Origin: Cylindrodendrum hubeiense | Taxonomy: Eukaryota > Ascomycota > Sordariomycetes > Hypocreales > Nectriaceae | Reading direction: 5' to 3' | NCBI GenBank assembly: GCA_014621425.1 | Contig: JAANBB010000208.1 | Location: 1 to 64,000 of the forward strand | Length of the DNA: 64,000 nt | Shown here: piece after piece, positions 49,664-61,668 of the stretch | How positions within the stretch are numbered: position 1 is the first letter of the stretch | How the letters are laid out: each line of letters begins with the position of its first letter | The notes under the pieces: model-generated | Database searches by the model: none | Seen by the model: the letters and a program-made list of their open reading frames with translations, nothing else | What the model was told of the DNA's origin: nothing | Program-made: the position numbers and the translations under genes

Positions 49664-52332
49664 CTAGTCCAGACCAGGCAGCCAGCCGTCCCCTGCCAAT
49701 GACGCGCCGAGACCGTCAAATACAGCCAGCGGGTCATTGGACTCTGGCTGCATGCTAGCATTGCTGTCTGTGTTGTTGGTGTTGGGCGTACCATTGTTTC
49801 CGGCCTCGCCAAACATGAACACGGACGCATCTTGCCCACTGTTGGCCATCTGCCAAGTCTCAAAGCTCTGGTGCCACCGTGCACTGTCGTTCAAGAACCA
49901 CTCCTGGCCGTCCATTCGCATCGCCCGGTTCGATGTTCGATTCCTATTAGAGGGGAGAATCCCTGAACCAGATGGCATGCTATTTGGATTTATGGGAGCA
50001 AAGGAAGTTTGGTAGGTTGACATTGGTGTCGAGGAAGGTGTAGAGCCCCAACTGGGCAAGGCCTCGGACCCAAAAGCCATTCGCGACCCATCCATAGCCA
50101 TACCCTGTTGCCGAGTAACGGGTATGTTTGAAGTCGGGGCACTGGTTGCCAGAGGATTGGTGACAGGTGGTAGCTGCATGGGTCGGGCGAGCTGCGTCTG
50201 GGTGTATTGCGTCAAGGGACTATAATCCCCACCTGTCTGAAGCCCAAGGCCAGGATCGGACACAGGTGATGAGCCAGTGTTGGAATGAGGAGAAGGCACA
50301 TCGGACATGCTGTAGGTACCATACTTTTCATCCGCTCGTTGAAGAACGAACGCAGCATCCTCGGGGAGCTCACAGTTCCATTTGCGGGCGAGGACACTGA
50401 GGATGCTCAGAGTTCGTCTTGCGCACAACCAATCTTCCGCTATCTCCTCAAGATGCTTAACACCATGAATAACGTCTCTCCGAGCAGTCTTCTCGGGCAA
50501 GTTAAGCAAGTGGATAGTACAAGCGCTATGCACCATATATACAGCAATATTACAGATCTGACGTAGATTCCACAATTTCTTGTATAGACGCAATAGCTTG
50601 GAAATGGCACCGGCATTTGCTGTACAGATCCGGCGAGGAGAAACGTGGGGCGGAAGAGGAGAGGCCGATGGTGCGTATTTCAGGAAGGGTCGGAAGAGGT
50701 GAATGTACTGAAGATGGAAAAACATGCTGCTTTCGGTCAGTTTCTCCATGGTTAGATGGCGGGCCAGTTTACTCACTGCATGAGAAGTACGTTGGGTAAC
50801 TGCCCCTCCTTCGGCTCGAATTCTTTCGGTAGCTCTTTTCGCCATTCTTCTAAACGGCGATGCAGTTCGCTAAGCTTCTTGAGCTCAACACTTTTACCGC
50901 TGGAACGACCAATCGTGCTAGGATGGTAGAAGAAAGCCAACAAGTCGCTACTGATTTCACATAGCTTCGACAACTGCAACGCGACAGCACGAGTTCTTGA
51001 CGGTTGTCTCGAAGACTGGTCAAATCCTGTGTCGGTATAGGGTAACCACGATTGGGCATCCTCGTCGGGGAAGACCTCGACCCTGGAGACATTGAAAGAA
51101 TTCTTGGGGATCTGGGGGAGTCTTCCGAGGTAGTTGGACCAGCACTTGTCGAACAGATAGCAACCCCAGAAGGTAATTCGTCGTGCATCGATTTCGTGAT
51201 CGCTCATGCGTTCCTTGTCGAGCTCCCCGACGTCGAGATTCAAACCAATGTCTTCAGCCATGCGAAAGCTCATTCCACTGTACACCCAGCCTTTGGCTTC
51301 CCGGGCACAACCGGCTTCGCGAACCGACATGAGGGCTAAGGCTTGGACAGTAACCAAGCGCGGCTTCTCATATTCGTCGTTCTCGATAATAAGACGCTTT
51401 GCCTCCGCGAAGAAATGATCGCCCTTGGTCCGGCTGTCCCCCGCGGTTCCGTAGGCCCCAGCGACGCTCGTGAAGTGGCATCCCAGGGCGAGCATAGCGT
51501 TGACCAGGAGCGATGAGCAGTATGCGGTGCCACGGCCGAGCCCTGACTTGCCCTTCATGAAGTCTCGGAAGAACATGGTCTTAGAAAGAGTTGTGAAGTA
51601 AGGATAGTGCCAGTTGAAGTACATATTCATGAGGTGGGTGATAAGTTGGGTGTCCTGGGTGACGCGTGTCCATGTTGTGATGGGGTCCTCGCCAAAGGTC
51701 AACTGTTCGGGATTCGGATCACTCTCCCCTTGGTGAGGATCACCGAGATAGATGAGGTGAGAAGTTCCGCCGATGAAACGAACGGAGCCATTTTCAAGCC
51801 TGAGCTCGCCCATCTTCCGCGCTAGATCCCTTTCGCCCTCTACAGGCTGATCAGCAGAGAACGGATCGGCGGCCTGGTCTAGGCCTTGAGCTTCTTCGAT
51901 TTCCTTCTCCTGTTGCTGCTGCTGCTTCAAGATCTGCTCGGCGACAGAATCGAGGCTGTTACATGTTCGAATCCTGTTGACGATATCGGGGACGTCCTCT
52001 TCATCAGCGTTCAGGATGGCTTCGATGAGGATCTGCAGAGTTGAGTTCCGGGCCTTCATGCTGTCGACCTTTTCTCGGTAGACGCCCTTTCGACGATGAT
52101 CCGAGTTAGGATCGTAGACGCACTCGGTTCCGTACACGCTGGCGCAGGCGGCACAGCTGGGAACGGCGCCATCGCATTTTGACTTTCGTTTGCGACAGGC
52201 AACACACGCAGTACTGACGCAACGTCGTTTCTGGCCGGCAGAGTCGGCTCCTCTGCGCTGCTTCTTTTTCGCAGCGCCCCCCGAGGTGGAGGAACCGGGT
52301 TGCATCAAATCGTCTGCTTGTGACCCGCCCAT
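49664..52332 (-). CDS. NIT4: Nitrate assimilation transcription factor NIT4/NirA
   Basis: Pathway-specific Zn2Cys6 activator that turns on nitrate and nitrite reductase genes. Exons 52332-50777 and 50726-49664 give 872 aa. The cluster uses C43, C46, C53, C60, C63 and C71 within KRRCVSTACVACRKRKSKCD, followed by the characteristic VYDPNSDHRRKGVYREK linker and a coiled segment. The middle homology region contains NMYFNWHYPYFTTLSKTMFF, LALMSVREAGC, GWVYSGMSFRMAEDIGLNLD and RRITFWGCYLFDKCWSNYLG. Splicing rebuilds LLMHMFFHLQYIHLFRPF, also shared with NirA. The last 200 residues are Ser/Thr/Pro/Asn-rich, the likely activation region, ending GDGWLPGLD. It is divergent from the STAND gene. Confidence 0.95.
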
Positions 52333-53747
52333 GGTGCCAGTGCCGGAGACTGAAGTCAGATTAGAGGCGAAGGAGTGCGATGATGGTCAAAGTGCGTTCC
52401 CAGGATATGGTACGACGCAATCCTTGGAAAGCGCGGGTCACGGCTAGGCCCACCTGCAAACTGCGGGGGTTGCGAAGGGCCGGGAATACGGGGCAACCGG
52501 GGATCAATCAGGTCGGCAGCGGAGCGACAATGATTATGTTGCGGTTGGAGAGCAAGATAGCCGTGGAAGAGGTGGTGCGGGCTTTTGGATGGCTAGTACG
52601 TCGCACGCTGAAGTGCTTGGTAATCAGTCATGGCTGGGGCGAAGCGGGAGGCGTTTGAGTAGGTATGAGTCGCACGGCAGCGCGGTTGTGAAGACTTGCG
52701 ATTGAATGGGCAATGGAGCAAGGCGAGAACTCGAAGCAGAAGGGACGACGAGGATGAGGGATTCAGCGCGGGAAAAAGTGGCAGATGCAGAGTCGAGGCG
52801 AAGGGTTTGGGTGTCGCAAGTCACTGGATATCGTGGTCAATGAGAGTGGAGGGGTTATTTTTTCTGCTCCGGGGAAGGAGGGGGGCTTGGGTAGGTAAGG
52901 CAGGGAAGGTAGGTAGTCTCCGCTTTGCATGACTGGGAGGCACGATACCAAGCCTTTGATTACCATCGCGCTTCAAGTGCTTCGTACAGCATACAACCTT
53001 AACTGCACTCAACGCCCATTGCCCCGCAAAACTGCACAACGGGGATATACATACAGATTGGACACCCGACCTAATGCATGGCCCGATGTTGGCCAAGGAT
53101 GTGGCTCGTTGTCTAGTGTGCTGGGCTTGGTGATAACCAGATACCTGCCTCTAGTATGCCACTGATAAGGCCGCATCGTAGCCCCAGATTGGCCGGCATC
53201 AATAGCCAGGAGCGCCGGCACTTGCTAATCCTTGATATTGGGGTTTGCGGGACCTCCACCGTGCGGCTGCCCGTTAACGGGTCACAAGGGCCGCGGTGGT
53301 GTGTGGAGGATTGCGTCCCCAGAGAGAGCACGAGTATCAGTCAGATCCTGGTATTCAAGATAGCCCCCGAAGACGATCGATTACCACGTCACACAGAGTG
53401 GGGGTAGGCCTGTCAGCATCATCAATCACTTTTAGACGAGAGCACCATGTCGTCTTTTCTTTCTTTTTTACTAAGCCATTCGAGGCTATGTGCATCCACA
53501 GCTGGCAGTCCAGACCTCCAGCTGTGAATTGCCTATCTCCTCACACTTCCGTCCCAGCGGCCGCACATGTCTCTTCGCCCGTCACATCCAATTGACTAGG
53601 GATTCGCGGACCCACATGCAGGCGCTCCCACACTTCTCTCAGCCACCACACGCTTTCAACGTCCCTGGCCTGTGTTGTGCGGGTGTGACCCTCTCAGCCT
53701 TACCTCGCAGGCCTTCATTGGATCGTCCGTCTTGAGAATATTCCAAC
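52333..53747. promoter_or_regulatory. Divergent intergenic region between NIT4 and STAND gene
   Basis: 1.4 kb holding both promoters. A 9-bp inverted repeat CACAGCTGG/CCAGCTGTG occurs at 53497-53505 and 53518-53526, about 230 bp before the STAND start. No gene seen. Confidence 0.45.
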
Positions 53748-56208
53748 ATGGCCGATGCAATCTTCGGCGCCGTGGAGGTCGCCGTCTGCATCACCGAAGT
53801 AGTCAAGCTCATCTACAACTACGTCAACGGGGTCAAAGACGCCAAGGATGATATTCGCAAGTTGACGCAAGAGCTCTTCGCTCTCAAAGGCGCTCTGGAA
53901 CACTTTGATCTCCACGGGGAGATGGGGATTGATAATTCAATGCAAACCCAGGTCGATAGCATGCTGAAAATGACTCAAGAAACCCTCGATAGCATCCAAG
54001 GCCGCCTAGGAAAGCCGCGCTCATCGACTTTTGGAAAAGCCACCAAGAGTCTTTCATGGCCCTTCAAGAGCCGTGAAATCCAAAAGCATCTCGATACAAT
54101 CGAAAGAGCCAAGACATGGTTTGTCATGGTTATTCTAAAGGATTCCAGCGACATTACTCTAGCCGTTTATGACGAAATGAAGGTGCTCGTCGAGATGCTT
54201 CACCAGGATATTGTCGACAAGCAAACAAGAAAGATGATTCAAGATACAGACGATCTCTTAGCCTGGTTAGCCCCTGTTAACGTTGAAGAGATGCTAGACA
54301 AGGCTACTCAAAACAAGATTCCAGGTACTGGGCGATGGATTCTGGACGATATTTTTTCAGACTGGCTTGAGTATTCAAATGTCAAACAACCATTGATCTG
54401 GATAACTGGCAAATGTGAGTGCCCGATATGAATGCTTTGAAAGTCTAGCGCTTGAGCACTGACGCAGACATCTAGCTGGCTCCGGCAAGACGGTCCTATT
54501 GTAAGTCTCCGACGCAACGGACCCTAAATGTATACCCACTAAGCATTGCCAAAAGTTCCACCATCATAGAGGAACTTCAGCGCGTGCAATTATCTGATTC
54601 GTCGAAAAATGTAAATATCGGCTATCATTGTTGCTCCCTTGATGATGCCGCCTCTCAGCAGATCTCGAATATCTTCGGCTCCATTCTTGCCAAAGCCGGC
54701 AGCTCCAGGCCAGAAATCCTCCAGCACATTACACCTTACAAACGAACTGGATCATCGCTCGTTCCTCAGAATAACCTGACCATCTCGGAAATCAACGAGA
54801 TAATGGCCCATATTCTCGACTCGTGTGAGAGATTCTATATTCTCATTGACTCACTCAACGAGACTCCGTATGAAGAGGAGCTGGTTCAGGCGCTGGTTCA
54901 CTTATGCGAACAGCATGCTCAGCTCCGCATCCTCATAACGTGTACTCGAGAGCCGCTTGTTCCCTCACCCGTCATCAGAGAGCGGGTTATGCAGCTTGAT
55001 GCTGTCAACAACGATATTGAGTCTTACGTACTCCATAGGCTGGCGTCGGAGCCATGTTTCCGTGTCTTAAGTTCCAAAATTCATGCAGAAATTCAGCAAA
55101 AGATTGTCTCGGGAGCTGACGGCATGTAAGTGCACTTCTCACATAGCATCGAATGCGGAATTTCACTGACAAGAAAGGTAGGTTCCGCTGGGCAAGGCTT
55201 TGTATGGACCGTCTGAGTATTCTTCGAACCGGGCGAGATGTGAAAGACGCTCTTCAGGACATGCCTACGACCCTTAACTCTACATACGTTGGTATTCTCG
55301 GTCGCATTCAAGATCACGACTGCGAAATTGCCCGCGAGGCTTTGTTATGGCTGTGCTTTTCTCTGAGGCCACTCACTCTTGAGGAACTTGCCGAAGCCGT
55401 CGTGCTCCGCGAGTCAGATATGGACATTGACGACGACTGTCGCCTTACACGCCCTATCATGATAATCGATATCTGCCGCGATTTGGTCGTTCGGAGCGAC
55501 CATTTTGTGACGCTTGCCCATGACTCTATCCGCACCTTTCTCACGTCGCCAAATATTCGCAGCACTACGGCGGCCTTCTTTGCTCTTGACCCTGCCGATG
55601 CCCACTCTCGAATATTACGCAAGTGTCTCTGTTATCTGAGTCTGGGTGGGTTTGCATCAGGGCCTGTGTCTGAGGCCGAGGATTTCTACAATCGCATCAA
55701 GTCATACCCGCTCATTTCCTACGCCGCCACCTATTGGCCGATCCACTCGGAACGGTATAGTCTTACACCTGATGACGAGTCCCTCATCCTGGCTTTCTTC
55801 GACACTAAAAATCTACCAAACGGATCCAGCTTCGACTCTTGGGTTCAATTACTCCTAGAGACTCAACAGCTGGAGGCTATCCAGAGGACCCAGCCGCTTT
55901 ATTACGCTGCGTCTTTCAACATGCTCTCGGTGCTTAAAATTCTTTTACGACCCGAGCTTGGAATCAACCTACATCGTGGAGGGGGACGCTTCAACTCATC
56001 GCCTCTGTTTGTAGCCATATGGAGAAGCAACATACAAGCAGCAATACTACTTCTTGAGGCCGGCGCGGATCCGCATTTGATCGATGAGACGAGCCACAAG
56101 ACATGCCAGGAATTGGCATATAATTCACAGTTGACAGAGGTTCTACAAGTAATAGCCGATCTGGATGGAAAAAGGGCTTCAACGGATAAGATTTCTGGTA
56201 GTAGCTAA
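53748..56208 (+). CDS. STAND/NLR-like protein: N-terminal helical domain, NACHT, ankyrin repeats
   Basis: Exons 53748-54414, 54476-54500, 54556-55125 and 55182-56208 give 762 aa. Residues 1-130 form a helical domain (MADAIFGAVEVAVCITEVVK, DDIRKLTQELFALKGAL) resembling the HeLo-like/SesA-type N-terminal domains of fungal STAND proteins, which signal in cell death and non-self recognition. A NACHT ATPase follows: the P-loop GKSGSGKT at 221-228 is rebuilt across an intron, the 25-nt second exon encoding most of it. The Walker B-like segment is FYILIDSLNE and the sensor region LRILITCTREP. Then come GADGMFRWARLCMDRL and a winged-helix stretch (LLWLCFSLRPLTLEELAEAV). The C terminus has about two ankyrin repeats (PLYYAASFNMLSVLKILL, SPLFVAIWRSNIQAAILLLE), fewer than usual. 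The frame is intact, so it is likely functional; the ligand is unknown. Confidence 0.85.
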
Positions 56209-56441
56209 TGTCAACTACCGATATACAATAACCTTACGAGGGAACATAAGTGGATTTGGAATTTCAGTCCCAATGTAGCATGCTTTTCAACAGTGGTGAT
56301 ACATACAAGGTACATCAGGCTGTCTACCGTACACTCTAAAGATGGTATATTACACAGGCAGAAGAAATCTGCCCAACAGCCAGAACCTCTGTTTGCTGTC
56401 CCAGCATCCGCCCAGCACCCATCATTGCGCCAACTTCCAAA

Positions 56442-58153
56442 TCAACCACGCTCAAGGTACCAGTTATGTGCCAATTGGTTGGTCAGGTAGCCGAAGGGCG
56501 TAGGGACCTCAGCCATGCCCTTGCGGGCCACGGGGTGGCGGAGATAGACGGCGGCACAAATGTTGGGGTTGACCTCGAGGTAGCGGGGGACGAAGGCGAA
56601 GGCAGACATGAAGGGTCGTGGTCGCCAGGGCGTAAGGTAGGACTTTGACTCGTCAATGGGGTTCTCCTCGTCCTTCTTCAGGATGTTTGCGAGGCGGCGG
56701 ATCTCCTCGTTGGAGAACTCGGTGGTCGACATGATGTTGTGAGCCCAGACACGGTCCTTCTCGCTCTTGAGGCCCTCTAGACCCTTCTCCAACACACGCT
56801 TCTGGAACTGCTTCTTCTTCTCCCTCCGCTCCTCACGCTTCTGCTTGTCCTCGGCGGTTTCCTCCTTAGGCTCGCCAGCCTCAGTCTCGCTAGCCTCAGT
56901 TTGCGGAGCGGGGTCGGCCTTTTTGAACACAGGCATAGACTGCAGCTGCCCAATCTGAGACTGCAGCTGGCTGACGAGTTCGTCGGCGTTCATCTTGCCC
57001 TCTTCAGGGAGCGAAAGGAAGCGTTGAGCAGAATCTCTGAACAAGCGAAGCTCCTTCTTCTGCTTAGCCGACAGATTCCTTAGGTCGCCCTGAAGGATCT
57101 CACGTGCGCTCCTTCGGAGGCGCCTGAGACGGCCAGTCTGAAGATAAATCTCATCCTCAGCGGTCAGCTCCACCTCGGCAGCCTCACCCTCAGCATCACC
57201 CTCAGCAGCTTCTCCTTCGGTTGTCTTGGCGCCGGCCTTCTTGCTTTTAAGTCGATCGACAGCATCATCCTCCAGCTTCTTTCGAGACTTGATGCTCTGC
57301 CTGAGTGGCGCATCAGCCTTCTGCGGCTTTTGCTCTCCAGTTCCGTACAGAACCTTCTCGATTTCGACCTGGAACATGTCGCCAGGGTTTAAGGCATAAG
57401 ATGGGTGGACCATCTGTACGACGTTAGCGGGGGTTTCTACATCACCGGCGGGGATTTTCCTCGGGGAACTTGCCTTCTTGCCATTGACCTTGACGGCTCC
57501 GTGAATGACAAACTGGCGGGCCTGTCGCACACTACTAGCGAACAAGGCTCGGAAAACAGCGGTGTCCAGTCTTCGCTCCAGAGGGGCAAAGGTCATCTGC
57601 ATGTATGGAGTCATATCCTGGAAATGCTCAGACAACATCGAGTTCACATCGCCAAACCCGGATTTTCGCTGTCCAGGATGGGTCGGGTTACGCTGGTTCT
57701 TGCTGGGTCCAGGTACTCGCGAATAGCTCTCGGCCGTCAAGTTCGAAGTGGACAGACCGGAACCACGACCAGCCGCCTGCTCAGATCCATCGTTTGCCGC
57801 AAGGTACTCGGGGGGGAGGTCGACAGCGGAGAGGAGACGTCGCGAAAACAGGCGCACCCATTTCTTCTCTGAAATATGCTCGCCGTGATAACCACGGGTT
57901 TTCGCCTTGGCGGCCCATTTCTGCTGGAAGAAAGTCGCTCGGCCGTTGACAAGGGGCTCTCGGCCAGCTGCGCGAGCTATATTATACAGGTTGAATTTGT
58001 TCCATGATTGCCTCAGTTTCTGTGTGGAATTATGGTCAGCCGATTGCGATTCCGTGCGGGGCAGGACTTGATGCGACCAAAAGAAGGCATCATTGCGAAG
58101 TAATCAATACATACCGGGCGACTGAGGCTGTAGAATCTCCAAGGCTTACGCAT
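56442..58153 (-). CDS. Mitochondrial small-subunit ribosomal protein S4 (uS4m, NAM9 type)
   Basis: Primary rRNA-binding protein of the mitochondrial 37S subunit. Exons 58153-58115 and 58019-56442 give 538 aa. The first exon is 13 codons ([13 protein letters not shown]); the intron 58114-58020 ends CACACAG and the next exon continues [19 protein letters not shown], a conserved start of fungal uS4m. The S4 RNA-binding domain is at about 165-215 ([33 protein letters not shown]). A long charged insert rich in Glu/Lys/Ala (about 245-420) is a fungal extension. The C terminus ([20 protein letters not shown], ending HNWYLERG) is also conserved. It is divergent from CTF18 (339 bp) and converges with the STAND gene (233 bp). 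Confidence 0.92.
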
Positions 58154-58492
58154 CTTGACGAATTGAGGCCCAGGATGCTGGGAATTGGGCACGTCGTGTG
58201 AGCTTGAGGAGCCAAATTTTTGGTCCTCGATTCGATCTGGGCCAACGGATTATCCCGGCGCTCCGACCACCCTCGAGCTGTGATTTCTTGGCAGCTGGCG
58301 CCAGCTGGCATCAGCTGACCTAATCATCCAGGAACCCGCGAAACGATAAGTGGGGCAGCGAGACGCGACTCAATTAACCAAGACGCGTCGCGGGCCACAA
58401 GATCTCCGTGGGGAGAATCCATACCTGCAAGTTACGAGATTATTTGCAACAAATTTATTCAGCCCTTTTTTCATGACTTCATAATCTTGAAA
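58154..58492. promoter_or_regulatory. uS4m-CTF18 divergent promoter
   Basis: 339 bp between divergent start codons. It contains a perfect 16-bp palindrome and three CAGCTG boxes at 10-bp spacing (58292-58317), described separately. Confidence 0.6.
58292..58317. promoter_or_regulatory. Triple CAGCTG E-box with perfect 16-bp palindrome
   Basis: CAGCTGGCGCCAGCTG is a perfect palindrome at 58292-58307. A third CAGCTG follows at 58312-58317, so the three boxes start at 58292, 58302 and 58312, exactly one helical turn apart. CAGCTG is a canonical CANNTG bHLH site. Binding is inferred, not shown. Confidence 0.6.
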
Positions 58493-61450
58493 ATGCTGTC
58501 CGCCTCTTCACCGATCGCATTTCCTAAGAGCTCACCACCTCCGGCTCCAAAACGTGCCCTACCTCACAACCCTGCGCCCCCCAAACCGAAGGCCCGCCCC
58601 GGACCCTTCCTCGTTGAAGATGACGACTCAGATGACTCTGAGGAGGCCGTGGAGAGTTCAGAGCATGTAGCTAAACGGCCCATGCTCGAAGATCCGCGGG
58701 AGAAGAATTCGGAATCACTCGCTCACGACGATGACACGGATACGAATGGCATCAACGACGCCCAAGTCATCCCAGAGCTTCCCGAACCCCAAACCACCCT
58801 ACCAGTCTGGTCTAGTCAACTGCCACTCTTCTCGACTTCTCTAATGAATACGCTCGCCCCGAAATCATACACCGCTAGAACATGCAATGGCAAAGCGACG
58901 GCAATCAAGGAGCGCAAGACGGCCACGGCAGCCACATATGAATCGATGGTAGCAGCTCGATCAAGGACTAAGGAAGGAAGAGCGAAACGAAGTTACTACG
59001 GTATTGAGATACACGAACTCATCAATGCTGCGAATACGGAGATTGCGACTCAACGAGAAACGCGGCCTACCGAACCGAGCGTCCCCTTACAGTCTGTCGA
59101 GACGGTGGCATCAACAGGCAAGAAGCCCAAGCGAACACTACTATGGACGGAAAAGTATCGAGCTCGGAATTTTATGGACCTGTGTGGCGATGATGGAACC
59201 AACAGGCTAGTCCTGCGATGGTTGAAGAAATGGGACCCCCTAGTATTCCCCGGGGCCTCCAAGTCAAAGCCGGGAATTCCCAGACGGCCAGGGGCAAACC
59301 AACAGGAAGAGGAGGAGAAGCCTCACAGGAAGATTCTCATGCTTACGGGCCCACCGGGTCTGGGAAAGACAACATTGGCGCATGTTTGTGCTAGACAAGC
59401 GGGATATGACGTCATGGAGATCAACGCCAGCGATGACCGAAGCCGAGACGTCGTGAAGGGTCGGATCCGAACAAGCTTGGGCACCGAGAGTGTTAAAACT
59501 GTCAGCAATCGCAAGGATGGTGACGGTCCACAAAAGGCCGCCAAACCGGCGTGCGTCATTGTTGATGAAGTCGACGGAGTGGTCTCGGGGTCTGGAGCCT
59601 CAGGCGAAGGTGGTTTCGTTAAGGCACTGATAGACCTGGTTCTCCTTGATCAAAAGAATGTTTCAGGGGGTGGATCAGCAAGTCAGGCTCAGAAGAAGAA
59701 GAAGAAGGGCGACGACTTCCGACTAATGCGTCCGCTTATTCTCATCTGCAATGATGTGTACCATCCATCCTTGCGGCCACTCCGACAGTCAAATCTGGCA
59801 GAAATCATACATGTTGGCAAGCCATCCATTGACGCTGTGGTGGGCCGATTGAAGAGTGTCTTTGAGAAGGAGGGCATTCCCTGTGACAAGGACGCAGCGC
59901 GGAAGCTATGCGAAGCAGCATGGGGCATGTCGAGCGGCATCGATGCGAAACGAGGAGCTGAGAACAACGTCGAAGGAGATTTACGAGGTGTCATGGTCGT
60001 TGGTGAGTGGGTGGCTGGCCGCTTTCGCTCGACGCCCATTCACGGTACTGGCCGCCTCACCAGACACTGGATCGAGCAGAACATCCTCGGCGGTCTCGCC
60101 AATGGGGGTGGTGGAGGCCGTGGCGTAGGCCGCGGCGGCGTCAAAGATATCGTATCCCGGCTCTTCCAGGAGGGCGGTGGTTTCCCCAAGCAGGCACTGG
60201 ATCTATCCGAATCCAAGACGAAGCATGAGCAGCCCAAGACAGAACTAGGCTTTGGCGAGTACCAGAAGAAGCACGCCATGGAGCGTTTACGGCACATGAT
60301 TGATACGAGCGGCGAGGTCAGTCACATCATGACGGAGATATTCTCCGAATACCCGAACCGCGAGTTCAACGACGACCTCTATCTCTCCAAGCCCAACCAG
60401 GCGTACGACTGGATGCACTTCCACGACACCTGCCAGTCGCGCATATTCTCCAGCCAGGAGTGGGAACTCGCCCCCTACCTAAGCCAACCCGTCCTCGCGT
60501 GCCATCACCTCTTCGCTTCCCCGAAACGTCACATCCCAACTATGGGCTACGACCGGCGTTGGGGTGGCGACGCCCAAGAAGATGCCCCGCCGCCTCTTCC
60601 CTTCTCCGGTCCGCGAGCCGACTACCAGGCATTCGAGGCGGAGCGGCAGAACCGCTCCCAGCTGCAGGCCTTGCAGAACCAGCTACCGCCGACACTGATG
60701 AGGTCTTTCCGCAGTGTCGAGGACGTGGCTGCCGAGTTTCTGCCATATCTAATACGCCTCATCTCACCCGACGTTAAGCCCGTCGTCGTGGGCGGCAGCC
60801 AGGGATCCACGGCCAGCGTGCGCAAGCAAAGTGAGCGCGCCATGGTAAAGCGTGCGTCGCAAGTGCTCGCCGAGGTGGGCATTGTGCTGGAGAAAGGCAA
60901 GATCGAGAGCGACTCGGTCGTGGATCACAACCCGCAATTTGTCTACCGCATGGATCCGTAAGCACCCCTATATGACTTCGACGTTGACGTATTTGCATGC
61001 TAACATCCACTCAGTGACCTCGATCTCCTCGCTACCTTTGAGACAGCCGCCTCCCTTCTCCTTCCCTCCGCGGCTCCCACACGTTACGCCGTCCGCCAAG
61101 TCCTAGACCAGGAACTCAAGCTTACCATCGCCGCGCGCGAGGCACTCGCACGGCAAGCACGCTTCAAGGCGGGAAATCCCCTCGGTCACGATGACCACGC
61201 CTTTGTTGACAAGGAGAATGCCACGAAGAACAGGGCCCTGGCCAAGATCGCCGCGGCCAAGGATGCGACGCTCATTAAGCGGGACTTTTTTGGGCGAATT
61301 ATTGAGGCGCGTCCGCTGGCTGTGCAAACTGAGGAGCAGCGAGCCAGGCAGGAGGAGAAGGAGCGCAAGGTGTGGGTGACATATCATGAAGGGTTGAATA
61401 ATGCGGTGAGGAAACCCATGTCGTTGGGGGAGTTTATGAGGGGCCTATAG
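58493..61450 (+). CDS. CTF18: Chromosome transmission fidelity protein 18 (alternative clamp loader large subunit)
   Basis: Large subunit of the Ctf18-RFC complex, which handles PCNA at forks and supports sister-chromatid cohesion and checkpoint signalling. Exons 58493-60957 and 61015-61450 give 966 aa. The start is the ATG at 58493 (MLSASSPIAFPK); no earlier in-frame ATG was seen. The N-terminal 200 residues are Pro-rich and acidic. The RFC-type AAA+ module begins with LLWTEKYRARNFMDLCGDDG, then the Walker A motif LMLTGPPGLGKTTLAHV (about 280-296), the INASDDRSRD box, the Walker B motif CVIVDEVDG and the arginine-sensor region PLILICNDVYHPSLRPLR. The helical collar and a family-specific C-terminal region follow (YDWMHFHDTCQSRIFSSQEW). 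The last exon ends KPMSLGEFMRGL. The Lys-rich insert QAQKKKKKGDD lies within the ATPase. No frame breaks. Confidence 0.93.
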
Positions 61451-61668
61451 GAGGATTCAGGATCAATATTGCATGGCGCAGCAAGGACACTTAGAATTGG
61501 ACTAGGAAATGAAATAATGATGATTGCTAGCAAAAACTTGCGTAATTCTCATGTCGTGAAGGCTCTCTCTTCCAAATTGTTCATACATCTATACCCACCC
61601 ACCGTAACCGTGTATAATAAGCCTCTACCTGGGTACCCCTTCCGTTTTCTTTATAAAAATTCTCCCAT

